Assembly (NCBI GenBank): GCA_964638635.1
Contig: CAZXAQ010000010.1
Span: 9,241-73,240 of the forward strand
Length of the DNA: 64,000 nucleotides
Reading direction: 5' to 3'
Source: SZUA-430 sp964638635
Lineage (GTDB): Bacteria; Pseudomonadota; Alphaproteobacteria; Micropepsales; Micropepsaceae
Shown one piece after another: positions 16,326-24,882 of this stretch; positions within the stretch are counted from its first letter, which is position 1, and each line of letters starts with the position of its first letter. The notes below the pieces were generated by a model. It saw only the letters and a list, made by a program, of their open reading frames with translations, was not told the DNA's origin and did no database searches. The position numbers were made by a program, and so were the translations under genes.

Positions 16326-17216
16326 CTAGTCGGCTTGGGGCCCGGGCAGCGGCGTGATTTCCCGCTTTGGCAGGACCGAGAGCGCCTTGCTCTTCTCGCT
16401 CTTATCGAACGCGGCCATGATCGCCGCAAACCGCGCCTCCACCAGCGGCCGGAACTCGGTGTGCGTGAAGATGTAGAGGTCGTTGTCCTTCACCGCCTCG
16501 ACCACGCGCTGACCCACGGGCTCGGTCGGGATGCCGCCTTTGACCATCGCCTCCGTGTCGGCCAGCGTCTGGCCGATACCGATCGGCGACGGATCCGGCG
16601 CACCATAACGCGCAGGCTTGTTACGGAAGCTGTCGTAGATCCGCGTCTGCACGAACCCGGGGCACAGCACCGATACGCCGATGTTCTTCGCCGCGAGCTG
16701 CGCGTGCCACCCTTCCGACATGGCGACGACCGCGAACTTGGTCGCGCAATACGGCTCCGCCCGCGGAAAGCCGATCATGCCCGCCATCGACGCGGTGTTG
16801 ACGAAGTGGCCACCCTCGCCGTGGCTTTCGATCAACGGCGCGAACACTTCCGTGCCATAGACGACCCCCATCAGGTTGACGTCCATGATCCAGTCCCAAT
16901 CCCGCTCGGGGACGGTGCCGATGTCGCCGCCGGCAGCCACACCCGCGTTGTTGCAGACCACGTGAACCTTGCCAAACGTGGCGATCGTCTTCAGCGCCGC
17001 TTCCCGGATCGACGCGCGCGAACCGACGTCGCACAGCACACCCTCAGCCCGCACCTGAAGGTCCTTCAGCTCCTGCACCGCTTTGGTCAGGGCCGCCTGC
17101 TCGATATCGGCGATCATGACCTTCATGCCCTCGCGGCCGAAGGCCTTCGCCATGCCGAGCCCAAGCCCGCTGGCGCCGCCGGTGACGAACGCCACCTTGT
17201 CCCGCAAATCCTTCAT
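16326..17216 (-). CDS. Short-chain dehydrogenase/reductase (SDR), copy 2 of tandem pair
   Basis: 296 aa. Classical SDR: the cofactor loop TGGASGLGLG is near residue 12, NNAGVAA near 92, and the catalytic YCATK near 160. An acidic residue at the end of beta-2 (ADIEQA) predicts NAD preference. GAGGAAAGAG precedes the ATG. It is clearly related to the adjacent SDR at 17226-18089 (both contain KVAFVTGGASG and ADIE-AAL), so the two arose by tandem duplication. The C-terminal region (ITPLPGPQAD end) differs. The substrate is unknown; neighbours suggest catabolism under the TetR regulator at 19204-19833. Confidence 0.9.
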   Translation of the reverse strand: MKDLRDKVAFVTGGASGLGLGMAKAFGREGMKVMIADIEQAALTKAVQELKDLQVRAEGVLCDVGSRASIREAALKTIATFGKVHVVCNNAGVAAGGDIGTVPERDWDWIMDVNLMGVVYGTEVFAPLIESHGEGGHFVNTASMAGMIGFPRAEPYCATKFAVVAMSEGWHAQLAAKNIGVSVLCPGFVQTRIYDSFRNKPARYGAPDPSPIGIGQTLADTEAMVKGGIPTEPVGQRVVEAVKDNDLYIFTHTEFRPLVEARFAAIMAAFDKSEKSKALSVLPKREITPLPGPQAD

Positions 17217-17225
17217 CTCTTTCCT

Positions 17226-18089
17226 CTAATGCCTCGGCGTACGCCCGCGAATGCGGTCGAAGCCCTTCTTGATCTCTGCCGCGCGCTGATCGAACAACGG
17301 CTCGAACTCGGTGTCGGTGAACACGTAGAGCACGTCGTCCTCGATCGCCTCGCGCACCAGTTCACCGACATAGAGCGGATCGATGCCCCCGGCAATGCGC
17401 TGCCTTACAAAATCGATCATCTGCTTGGTCGCTTCGTCGGGCGCCTTCAACGTCGATAACGGAGCCGCATTCGCGCCCGAAAAGCGCGAAGGAATGTTGC
17501 GCGCGGAATCGACAATATTCGTGCGAATAAAGCCCGGGCACAGCACCGAGACGCCAATGCCTTGCCCCGCAAGCTCGCCGCGCGTCGCTTCCGATAACGC
17601 CACGACCGCGTGCTTGGTCACTCCGTACTGCGCGTTCTGCGTCTGGATCATGCCCGCCATCGACGCCGTCGAGACGATGTGCCCGCCTTCGCCGTGGCTC
17701 TTCATCAGCGGCGCGAACGTCTGAAACCCATAGATCACGCTGAGCAGATTGACGCCCAGCACCCAGTCCCAGCCCGCATTCGTCCACCGCGCCATCGGCC
17801 CTTCGCCGCCGACGCCCGCATTGTTGACGAGGATGTGCACCTTGCCGAAGCGCTCGATCGTCTTCGCAGCACCTTCTTCGATGGCAGCCCGGAGCGACAC
17901 GTCGACGACGACCCCGTCCACCGCCGCGTTCGTGCGCTTCAGCCCCTCGACGGCCTTGTCGAGCGCCGCCTTCTCGATGTCGGCGAGCATCACCTTAACG
18001 CCCGCCTGCGCCAGCGCGGTCGCGATGCCAAGCCCAATCCCGCTCGCCCCGCCGGTGACGAACGCGACCTTATCTTCAAGATGCTTCAT
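17226..18089 (-). CDS. Short-chain dehydrogenase/reductase (SDR), copy 1 of tandem pair
   Basis: 287 aa from the ATG at 18089; an upstream in-frame extension overlaps the preceding gene and is not needed. SDR motifs: TGGASGIGLG, NNAGVGG and catalytic YGVTK. ADIEKAAL after beta-2 again suggests NAD as cofactor. The gene starts 4 bases after the ferritin-like gene's stop and ends 9 bases before the second SDR's start, so the three genes form a tight operon. Substrate unknown. Confidence 0.9.
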   Translation of the reverse strand: MKHLEDKVAFVTGGASGIGLGIATALAQAGVKVMLADIEKAALDKAVEGLKRTNAAVDGVVVDVSLRAAIEEGAAKTIERFGKVHILVNNAGVGGEGPMARWTNAGWDWVLGVNLLSVIYGFQTFAPLMKSHGEGGHIVSTASMAGMIQTQNAQYGVTKHAVVALSEATRGELAGQGIGVSVLCPGFIRTNIVDSARNIPSRFSGANAAPLSTLKAPDEATKQMIDFVRQRIAGGIDPLYVGELVREAIEDDVLYVFTDTEFEPLFDQRAAEIKKGFDRIRGRTPRH

Positions 18090-18093
18090 GGCA

Positions 18094-19125
18094 TCACGCC
18101 GCCGCGGCTGTGGCTTCAAGCCCGTCGAACTGCGCGGCCAGTGCGCGCCCATTCGCGTGCTTGTTGAGCCGCTCGATGATCGCAGTACGCGATTGCTCGC
18201 GCGAAAAATCCGCCTGCGTGACCGAGTGCCAGTGGATCATGCCCTCCCAAATCGGATCGATCATCTGGGAGCCCTTAATGCGGTCGCCGTTCAGACACTT
18301 GATCGTCACGCTCCGCATCTCCGAAACGAACGTCTGCAGATAGGCGACGTGGATCGCCTCATCCGTGCGAATCCGCTCGACCAGTTCGGCGGCGTGGTTC
18401 GCCGCCTCGCGCCGGTCGCGGAACACATCCGGCGAACGCATCAGGTTCGTGCAGAACGAGAAGAACGACTCCGCCCTGACCTCGATCATCAGCACGTTCA
18501 TCAAGAGCAGAATCCAGTCTTCGTAGACCTTGTCGATCTGCGGCATCAGCCGCCCGATCTCGGGCCGCGCGATGCTCGCCGGCACCTCGGGAAGCGGATA
18601 GGCGTTCTTGCCGAACAGCGCGTCGCGCACGGCGAACCACATGTCGTCGTGCCCGCCTTGGCCGTGCTCCTTGTTTCCGCCCTCATCAAGCCCGTGCGCG
18701 TAGAGAAGCCCCTTGTTCAGATGTCCAATCGACATGCCGGAGACGTCTTCGTCGATGATCGCCTGGAAGTTCGGCGCCTCCGCATCGCAGAGCGCCCGCC
18801 CGCGCGCCTCGATCACACCGGTGATCGTGAGCGCATTCCACAGCGTCTCGCCGTGACCGTTGCCGAGCAGAAACTTCTGCTGGTCGATGTTCGGATAGGC
18901 GCCGCGCTTCAACAGCCGGGTCGTCGCATCGATTAACGGAAACCCGCGCCCCGTCAGCTGCGCCTGCCACGCCTCGACCGCCGGCCAGCGAATGAGCGTG
19001 CGCGGAGAGGTGTACTTGCCCGCCGCATCGAACCCGCCGTGCAGCCGGTACCCCGCCTCGATCTGCGGCTTGGCATAGTCATGTTCGGCCATGATCTCTT
19101 CGCGGGAAAATACGACGCGTGCCAT
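18094..19125 (-). CDS. Ferritin-like fold protein of unknown function (putative diiron)
   Basis: 343 aa, no signal peptide. The start at 19125 is fixed by GGAGG 7 bases upstream. The C-terminal half holds helical segments with spaced carboxylates and histidines: MIEVRAESFFSFCTNL, and RTDEAIHVAYLQTF, which contains an ExxH-like pair. These recall ferritin-like diiron enzymes, but I cannot confirm all ligands. The middle carries a Gly/His-rich loop (EGGNKEHGQGGHDDMW). It is first gene of an operon with two SDRs, downstream of a TetR gene. A diiron oxygenase or hydroxylase acting with dehydrogenases on a hydrophobic substrate would fit (inference). Confidence 0.6.
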   Translation of the reverse strand: MARVVFSREEIMAEHDYAKPQIEAGYRLHGGFDAAGKYTSPRTLIRWPAVEAWQAQLTGRGFPLIDATTRLLKRGAYPNIDQQKFLLGNGHGETLWNALTITGVIEARGRALCDAEAPNFQAIIDEDVSGMSIGHLNKGLLYAHGLDEGGNKEHGQGGHDDMWFAVRDALFGKNAYPLPEVPASIARPEIGRLMPQIDKVYEDWILLLMNVLMIEVRAESFFSFCTNLMRSPDVFRDRREAANHAAELVERIRTDEAIHVAYLQTFVSEMRSVTIKCLNGDRIKGSQMIDPIWEGMIHWHSVTQADFSREQSRTAIIERLNKHANGRALAAQFDGLEATAAAA

Positions 19126-19203
19126 CGCATGGCCTCCTGTGTGCAGCGGGAAACTGATAATTTGTCAGGGGCGGCGCGAAGTCAATTCACTTCCAGCGCG
19201 CGT

Positions 19204-19833
19204 CTATTTCCGGGGCGACAGCGCCCGGACGATGAACTGCGTCAGCGTCTTGACCAGAGCGCCGCGCGAGCGTCCGCTACGGTAGCTGAAGCTCGACGCC
19301 TGGTGGATGGCGCCGACGATCGCTTGGCCCAGAAGCACAAAATCGAAGTCCCTCGCGACGAGGCCGTCCTTCGCTTGGGTCTTCAACAACTCGGCCCACT
19401 CCGAACCCCAACGATGCAGCAGTGTGTCTTCTTCCGCCGCACCGCTGCCTGACGCGATGACCGCCTCGTCCGACAGCGCCGTAGCAAGTACACCGGCGTG
19501 CTCCTCGGCATAGTCGTAGATCGCCGTCAGTGCCGCCTCGACGAACTCCGACAAGCTCTTCGCATTCTGCGCCCGCGCCACGACAGCGGCATCGATCTCA
19601 CCGCGCGCCTCTTCGACGAAGGCGAGGAAGCACTCACGCTTGTCCTTGAAGTGCAGGTAGAACGTGCCGTGGCCAAGCCCGGCCGCCTTCGAAATATCCT
19701 GCGGGCGCGTCGCGTGATAACCGCGGCTCACAAACAGCTTCCGTGCCGCCGCCAACAGACGCTTCCGGCTCTCCAGGCGACGCTTCGCGCCGCGCGGGCC
19801 GGGCTCCGGCGTTTCAACCGATGACTGTGTCAT
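19204..19833 (-). CDS. TetR-family transcriptional regulator
   Basis: 209 aa. The N-terminal HTH domain is about residues 18-65, with RKRLLAAARKLFVSRGYHATRPQDISKAA recognisable in outline. The signature GHGTFYLHFKDKRECFLAF follows. The C-terminal helical domain would bind a small ligand. It sits 78 bases upstream of the ferritin-like/SDR/SDR operon on the same strand, so it is the obvious candidate for its repressor. The short gap at 19126-19203 should contain the operator, although no clear palindrome was found by eye. The TPR gene starts 127 bases away in the other direction. Confidence 0.92.
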   Translation of the reverse strand: MTQSSVETPEPGPRGAKRRLESRKRLLAAARKLFVSRGYHATRPQDISKAAGLGHGTFYLHFKDKRECFLAFVEEARGEIDAAVVARAQNAKSLSEFVEAALTAIYDYAEEHAGVLATALSDEAVIASGSGAAEEDTLLHRWGSEWAELLKTQAKDGLVARDFDFVLLGQAIVGAIHQASSFSYRSGRSRGALVKTLTQFIVRALSPRK

Positions 19834-19960
19834 AGGACCAATGCTTGGGTCGGCGCCCGCGCGAAGTCAAATTTGGCCCGAAATTGCGCCATCACGAGCT
19901 TGCGCCTTGCCGCACCAGCGTTAACGTCGCATTCTCCCGCGCGAAAATTTGGAGTCCGCC

Positions 19961-20473
19961 ATGAAACTCGTCCGCCTCGCGATCGCCGCCGCATTTGCCG
20001 CCACTCTTATCCCGGTTCCGGCCTTCGCAAACGGCGGCAGCCCCGCGCCGCGCATTGAGGTCCCGCGCCCAACGCCCTCGTCGAAGAAGGAGGAACAGCG
20101 CGAAACCGACTTCCAAAAAGCGGAGTACATGATCAAGGCCGAACAATACGCCGAAGCTATCCCGCTGCTGCAAAAAGTCGTCGCCGACAACCCGCGCGAC
20201 GCGGATGCGTGGAACTACCTCGGCTTCGCCAGCCGCAAGCTCGGCAAGAAGCAAGAAGCCCTTGGCTATTACGAAAAGGCGCTCAAGCTCGACCCGAAAC
20301 ACAAAGGCGCGAACGAGTATCTCGGCGAACTCTATCTGATGATGAACGACCTGCCCAAAGCCGAAGCGCAACTCGCGACCTTGAAGAGTCTCTGCGGCAA
20401 CTCGAATTGCGAAGAAGTCGAAGACCTGGAAGCCGACATCGCCGACTACAAGGCGCAACCGAAGCCCAGCTAG
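19961..20473 (+). CDS. Secreted TPR-repeat protein
   Basis: 170 aa. GGAG at 19951 precedes the ATG at 19961. A Sec signal peptide (LAIAAAFAATLIPVPAFA) precedes a short Pro/Ser linker (RIEVPRPTPSSKKEE). At least two tetratricopeptide repeats follow, at about 55-88 and 89-122 (DADAWNYLGFASRKLGKKQ and YYEKALKLDPKHKGAN mark one unit). Two Cys residues (LCGNSNC) near the end may form a disulfide. Likely a periplasmic protein-interaction scaffold. Its stop codon overlaps the stop of the convergent DUF2336 gene on CTAG (20470-20473). Confidence 0.85.
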   Translation: MKLVRLAIAAAFAATLIPVPAFANGGSPAPRIEVPRPTPSSKKEEQRETDFQKAEYMIKAEQYAEAIPLLQKVVADNPRDADAWNYLGFASRKLGKKQEALGYYEKALKLDPKHKGANEYLGELYLMMNDLPKAEAQLATLKSLCGNSNCEEVEDLEADIADYKAQPKPS

Positions 20474-21567
20474 GCCGCTGCCGGCCGGCCCAATTTCTCG
20501 AGCACGTAGTCGAGGTCGCCGACCTCGAGCTCGCGGTACTTTTCCAGGATGCGCTGAACGACACGCTCGGTGAACGCCGCGTCGTCGCCGGAATCGATCT
20601 CAAACTCCCGTTCTTCCGCCATGTCGATCGCCACACGAAACGCCGCGAACAGCGGCTCCGGAAACGCGCACTGGCGGTAGATCGCCTTCAGTCCGAACGG
20701 GCTGGCGTCGCGAATCAGCAGACTCGCCTTTTCCCCGCTAACCCCCGCAATCTCCGCCATCGCGTCTTCGGCGAAGCGGATATTGCCTTCGCAAAGGGCT
20801 TGCAGCACGCGCGTGGGCGTCAATTGTCCGTCCGCATGCAGCCGCGCCACATGCGCCGGTATCGCCGGCGACGGCAGCGGATCGGGATCGCTGGAGAACA
20901 CGTCAAAAGCGGCAAACGCCTCACTCTCGGCGGTCTGTGACCGAACGGCCGCACCCAGCCCCAACCGCTGACACACCGACGGCGGAAGATCGCCCCGGCC
21001 GACAAGCGCGGCCTTCACGGTCTCGAACCGGCCGTATCGGCTGAGCACACGGCAAAGCAGGTCTTCGTCAAGGGCTGCCGAGCCGTTCTCGACCAGCGCG
21101 GTCACGGCGGCCGCGTTGCCCGAACTCACGACGCCCGCCGCAACCACGGCGCTGACCGCAACGCGACGCGCGACGCAGACCTGCTTGCGGCCATTGCATT
21201 CCGCCAGCACGCCGAGCAAATCCGCGTCCGTGAGTGCCGGCGATTCTTCCAAAATCGGCTGCGCGACATTGATCGCATCGTCCACCAGAATAAGCGCGAT
21301 CTCGCGCGGCAGATGGCGCGAGCGGCGCAGCGATCCGGCTAGCGCGACACGCACGACAAGCTCCGCATCGTTCGCCGCGCGCTTCAGCAACGCCGCCAAC
21401 ATCGCGCTGTCGGACGCACCAAGCTCGTCGGACGCCATCTCAACCGCGAGATGACGCACGCCCAACACCCGTCGCGCAGGGGCGCGATCGGCCAGCAACG
21501 CTTGCAGCTCTTGGAAGCGCGCGCTGTCGGTCGGGGGATTATTTCCGCTAGGATGGTGGGCGGACAT
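20470..21567 (-). CDS. DUF2336 domain protein
   Basis: 365 aa. The helical-repeat segment LPREIALILVDDAINVAQPILEESPALTDADLL is characteristic of DUF2336, a HEAT-like repeat family found almost only in alphaproteobacteria. No membrane helix or signal peptide. The function is unknown; a regulatory role is often assumed. It diverges from the Rsm22-type methyltransferase gene with only 36 bases between the two start codons. The promoters of both must therefore overlap or extend into coding sequence. Confidence 0.88.
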   Translation of the reverse strand: MSAHHPSGNNPPTDSARFQELQALLADRAPARRVLGVRHLAVEMASDELGASDSAMLAALLKRAANDAELVVRVALAGSLRRSRHLPREIALILVDDAINVAQPILEESPALTDADLLGVLAECNGRKQVCVARRVAVSAVVAAGVVSSGNAAAVTALVENGSAALDEDLLCRVLSRYGRFETVKAALVGRGDLPPSVCQRLGLGAAVRSQTAESEAFAAFDVFSSDPDPLPSPAIPAHVARLHADGQLTPTRVLQALCEGNIRFAEDAMAEIAGVSGEKASLLIRDASPFGLKAIYRQCAFPEPLFAAFRVAIDMAEEREFEIDSGDDAAFTERVVQRILEKYRELEVGDLDYVLEKLGRPAAA

Positions 21568-21603
21568 CCGCCAACGTTAGGTTCGCATGGTTAAAGCGCC
21601 GTT

Positions 21604-22572
21604 ATGATCGCAACCCTTCCCGAAGCGCTTCAAGAGGCCGTCGAAGCCGAGTTGCAGCTTCACGACCCCAGTGCAATCCGGACCGCAGCGGACGCTCTCT
21701 CGCTATCCTATCGCGGCTACAAGGGCATCGCGCGCACCCTGTCCCCGATCGACCGCGCGGCCTACCTCGCCGTTAGGTTTCCATCAACCTTTGCTAGTGC
21801 CAGCGTCGTGTGGGAGAAACTTGCGCAAACCCTCGACACCGCGACCGTTCGATCCGTCCTCGACGCCGGCGCTGGGCCTGGAACCGCATCGCTCGCGGCA
21901 GCGGGCGTTTTGAACGGCGCCCAATTCGATCTTTTTGAACGCGATTCAGGATGGCGTCAGACGGCGGAACGGCTCGCGCGGGCGACGCAAATCAAGGCCA
22001 CGTTTCACACGGCCGCACTTCCGGGCACGCTCACACCGCATGACGTCGTCATCGCGGCCTACGCCCTCAACGAACTCCCCGACACCGAATGGGAGACGAC
22101 ACTCGCCGCCCTCTGGGGAGCAACGCGCATGGCCTTGATCGTCCTGGAACCCGGAACGCCCAAAGGCTTTGCCGTCGTCGAAGCCGCGCGCGAACAAACA
22201 CTGCGCGCCGGGGGACACGCGGCGGCGCCCTGCACCCACGACGATCACTGCCCCATGAGCACGGCCGACTGGTGCCACCAACCCGTCCGCGTCGCGCGCA
22301 CAGCGTTTCACCGCGCCGCCAAACTCGGCACGCTTCCCTACGAAGACGAGAAATTCAGCTATGTCGTCCTGACGCGCGATCCGCCGCGCCGCCTCGCACC
22401 CGCGCGCATCGTGCGAAAGCCGATCCGGAATGCGGGTCACGTGCACCTGGATCTCTGCGCCGCGGGCGCCCTTCAGCGCGTCACCATCGCGCGCGGCAAC
22501 AAGGGCCTCTACCGCGACGCGCGCGACGCCAACTGGGGCGACACCTGGCCACCCGATCAAGCGGTCGATTGA
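21604..22572 (+). CDS. Rsm22-type small ribosomal subunit methyltransferase-like protein
   Basis: 322 aa. The family start LSYRGYKGIARTLSPIDRAAYLAVRFP is present in outline. The SAM-binding motif VLDAGAGPGTAS lies near residue 88, and AYALNELPD and VLEPGTPKGF follow. A metal-type cluster, CTHDDHCPM followed by DWCH, lies about residues 206-222, as in Rsm22 proteins that bind an iron-sulfur cluster. The C-terminal region has the expected beta strands (VHLDLCAAGAL). Role: rRNA-associated methyltransferase or assembly factor. Its 3' end overlaps the convergent HIT gene by 16 bases. Confidence 0.9.
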   Translation: MIATLPEALQEAVEAELQLHDPSAIRTAADALSLSYRGYKGIARTLSPIDRAAYLAVRFPSTFASASVVWEKLAQTLDTATVRSVLDAGAGPGTASLAAAGVLNGAQFDLFERDSGWRQTAERLARATQIKATFHTAALPGTLTPHDVVIAAYALNELPDTEWETTLAALWGATRMALIVLEPGTPKGFAVVEAAREQTLRAGGHAAAPCTHDDHCPMSTADWCHQPVRVARTAFHRAAKLGTLPYEDEKFSYVVLTRDPPRRLAPARIVRKPIRNAGHVHLDLCAAGALQRVTIARGNKGLYRDARDANWGDTWPPDQAVD

Positions 22573-22979
22573 AGCAACCCGCGAAAGCGTTCGACAACGG
22601 AGGCGAGCGCTGTGTCGTCGTAACGCTTGGCAGTCCCTTTGCCCCACACAGGCCCCGGCCACGCCGCATCGCCCTCGTCCCGCGCGACGACATGCACATG
22701 CAGCTGCGAGACAATGTTGCCGAGCGCGCCGATGTTGATCTTGCGGCAGCCGGTTGCGCGTTTCAGCACGGCGCCGGCCTGCTCGACCTCGCGCCACAAC
22801 TGCGCGCGCTCCGTAGGGGGAAGATCAAAGGGCTCCACCAACCCGGCCCGGCGCGGAACCAGCACGAGCCATGGGTACCGCCGGTCGTTCATCAGCCGCA
22901 CCGCCGACAACGCGCAATCGCACACCAAGACCGTGTCCTGTGCCAATCGCGGGTCCAAAGCAAACCCGTTTGCGTCCAT
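22557..22979 (-). CDS. HIT-domain protein
   Basis: 140 aa from the ATG at 22979, with GGGAGG 7-8 bases upstream. The histidine-triad signature is QLHVHVVAR near residue 95, preceded by RKINIGALGNIV. This belongs to the short HIT group of nucleotide hydrolases/transferases (Ap4A- or AMP-lysine-type substrates). Its C-terminal ~35 residues extend past the triad. Cytoplasmic. The specific substrate is not determined by sequence. It overlaps the Rsm22-type gene by 16 bases tail to tail. Confidence 0.92.
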   Translation of the reverse strand: MDANGFALDPRLAQDTVLVCDCALSAVRLMNDRRYPWLVLVPRRAGLVEPFDLPPTERAQLWREVEQAGAVLKRATGCRKINIGALGNIVSQLHVHVVARDEGDAAWPGPVWGKGTAKRYDDTALASVVERFRGLLQSTA

Positions 22980-23086
22980 GCTCCGCCTCCCAACTTCAGC
23001 CGCATCTATAGCGCGTTCCGCACCCCATGGAGCAACACCGCGCGGTGTGCCATGCTTGGCTCCGCCCGAACGAGGAACCAAACCCC

Positions 23087-23680
23087 GTGCGCCTACTCAC
23101 ACTCTTTTTGATTAGCCTACTCGCGGCAACCGTGTCGCTGGCCGCCGTCGCCTACAGCGTCGTCAACGTCCGCCCCGGCGACGCCTTGAACATGCGCACG
23201 CAGCCGGGCCCCAACGCGCCGATCGTGCTGACAATCCCGCACGACGCGACCGGCATTCTGCTCACCGGCCGCCGCGCTGCGGGCGATTGGGTGGAAGTGA
23301 CGTATCAGCGCCGCCGCGGCTGGGTGAACGGCAGGTTCTTAGGCCTCGCCTCCGGGCGCAATGAAATCCCGGCCTTCCTCGATTGCGCGGGCACGGAACC
23401 GTTCTGGTCGATCCGCCTCAGCCCAGGTTACGCCAACGCCGACCTGCTGTTCGCCGAGCGTCGCCATGCCTTCCGCATCACCCGCTTCCATCAGGTGATG
23501 AACCGCACCGACATCGCGGTCGTCAAAGGCGCATCGCGCGCCGCCAGCATGTCGCTCATCATCCGCCGCGAGAGTTGCAGCGACGGCATGTCCGACAACA
23601 CCTACCCCTACTCCGCCGTCGCCTTGATCTCCGGCCTCAACACCATCGCCGGCTGCTGCCGGCCAGCCGCACCGCGATAG
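23087..23680 (+). CDS. Secreted SH3-like domain protein with Cys-containing C-terminal domain
   Basis: 197 aa using GTG at 23087, which has GAGGAA about 8 bases before it and directly opens a signal peptide (MRLLTLFLISLLAATVSLAA). Bacterial SH3 motif around residues 30-85: YSVVNVRPGDALNMRTQPG and WVEVTYQRRRGWVNGRFL. The second half (FLDCAGTEPFWSIRL) matches the secreted domain that often follows such SH3 repeats, and has several Cys residues (C near 103, RESC, GCC near the end). Likely periplasmic, possibly cell-wall associated. The CoA-transferase gene begins 2 bases after its stop. Confidence 0.8.
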   Translation: MRLLTLFLISLLAATVSLAAVAYSVVNVRPGDALNMRTQPGPNAPIVLTIPHDATGILLTGRRAAGDWVEVTYQRRRGWVNGRFLGLASGRNEIPAFLDCAGTEPFWSIRLSPGYANADLLFAERRHAFRITRFHQVMNRTDIAVVKGASRAASMSLIIRRESCSDGMSDNTYPYSAVALISGLNTIAGCCRPAAPR

Positions 23681-23682
23681 AC

Positions 23683-24882
23683 ATGAAATCCGCACTCGAA
23701 GGCATCCGTGTTCTCGACTTCGGCCGCTATATCGCGGGCCCCTATTGCGCCGCTTTGCTGGGCGACATGGGCGCCGAAGTCATCCGCATCGAAAAGCGCG
23801 ACGGCTCGGAAGACCGGACAATGATCCCGCTCTTCCACAACGCAGATGGTTCGCCCGGCGAGGGCTCGATGTTCCTGCAGATGAACCGCAACAAAAAGGG
23901 CATCACACTCGACCCCGCCCACCCGAAGGGCCGCGAGGTCGTCAAGCGTCTGATCAAGACGGCCGACGTGGTCGTCGTGAATCTACCGCCACAGACGCTG
24001 AAAAGTCTGAACCTGGATTGGCCGAGCGTGCACGCCTTGAACCCGCGCACCATCCTCACAACAGCATCAGCCTTCGGCTCCGGCGGCCCCTACGAAGAAC
24101 GCTTAGGCTTCGACGGTGTCGCACAAGCGATGTCCGGCGCCGTCTACATGTCGGGAACACCGGAACAGCCCGTGCGCGCCGCCGCCTCATGGGTCGATTT
24201 CGGCACCGCTTCGCTCGCCGCGTTCGGCACGATGACGGCCCTCTTCGCCCGCGAGAAAACCGGCCGCGGCCAGCACGTCGAAGGCGCGTTGCTCCGCACT
24301 GCCGTCACGTTCATGGCACAGACCCTGGTCGAACAAGCCGCGATCAAGAAGGACCGCATCGCCACGCTCAACCGCGGCCAGACGGCGGGCCCATCGGACA
24401 TCCTGCGCTGCAAGGACGGTTGGATCACAGTACTCATCAACGGCAACCCGCTGTTCAAGCGCTGGGCCAAGATGATCGGCGAAGAAAGCCTGGTGACCGA
24501 CCCGCGCTTCGCCACCGACGAAGCCCGCGGCGACAACGGCGAAGAACTGAGCGAACGCGCCGCCCGCTGGTGCGCAGCGCGCACCGTCGCCGAAGCGCTC
24601 GCCGAACTCGAGCGCGCGAAGGTGCCTGCAGGGCCCGTCCTCTCACCGCAGCAACTGCTCGACGACCCGCACGTGGAAGCGGCACGCTATCTGACGAAGG
24701 TCATGTTCCCGGGCCTGCCCGCACCGGCGCCGATCATGGCAACGCCGGTCGTGCTCTCCGAAACGCCCGGCCGCATCGCGGCGCCGCCGCCGGTTCTGGG
24801 CCAACACACGGACGAGATCTTGCGCGACCTAGGACTATCAAGCGCCGAGATCGAAGACCTGCGCGCGTCGGGCGCCGTCTAA
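23683..24882 (+). CDS. Class III CoA-transferase (CaiB/BaiF family)
   Basis: 399 aa, the standard length. Family signatures: IRVLDFGRYIAGPYCAALLGDMGAEVIRIE at the N-terminus (shown in outline), KKGITLDPAHPKGREV, and YEERLGFDGVAQAMSG containing the Asp that forms the acyl anhydride intermediate. It transfers CoA between carboxylic acids; the substrate cannot be told. It starts 2 bases after the SH3 gene, so they share a transcript despite unrelated roles. The stop codon overlaps the stop of the convergent 467-aa gene (CTAA, 24879-24882). Confidence 0.93.
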   Translation: MKSALEGIRVLDFGRYIAGPYCAALLGDMGAEVIRIEKRDGSEDRTMIPLFHNADGSPGEGSMFLQMNRNKKGITLDPAHPKGREVVKRLIKTADVVVVNLPPQTLKSLNLDWPSVHALNPRTILTTASAFGSGGPYEERLGFDGVAQAMSGAVYMSGTPEQPVRAAASWVDFGTASLAAFGTMTALFAREKTGRGQHVEGALLRTAVTFMAQTLVEQAAIKKDRIATLNRGQTAGPSDILRCKDGWITVLINGNPLFKRWAKMIGEESLVTDPRFATDEARGDNGEELSERAARWCAARTVAEALAELERAKVPAGPVLSPQQLLDDPHVEAARYLTKVMFPGLPAPAPIMATPVVLSETPGRIAAPPPVLGQHTDEILRDLGLSSAEIEDLRASGAV

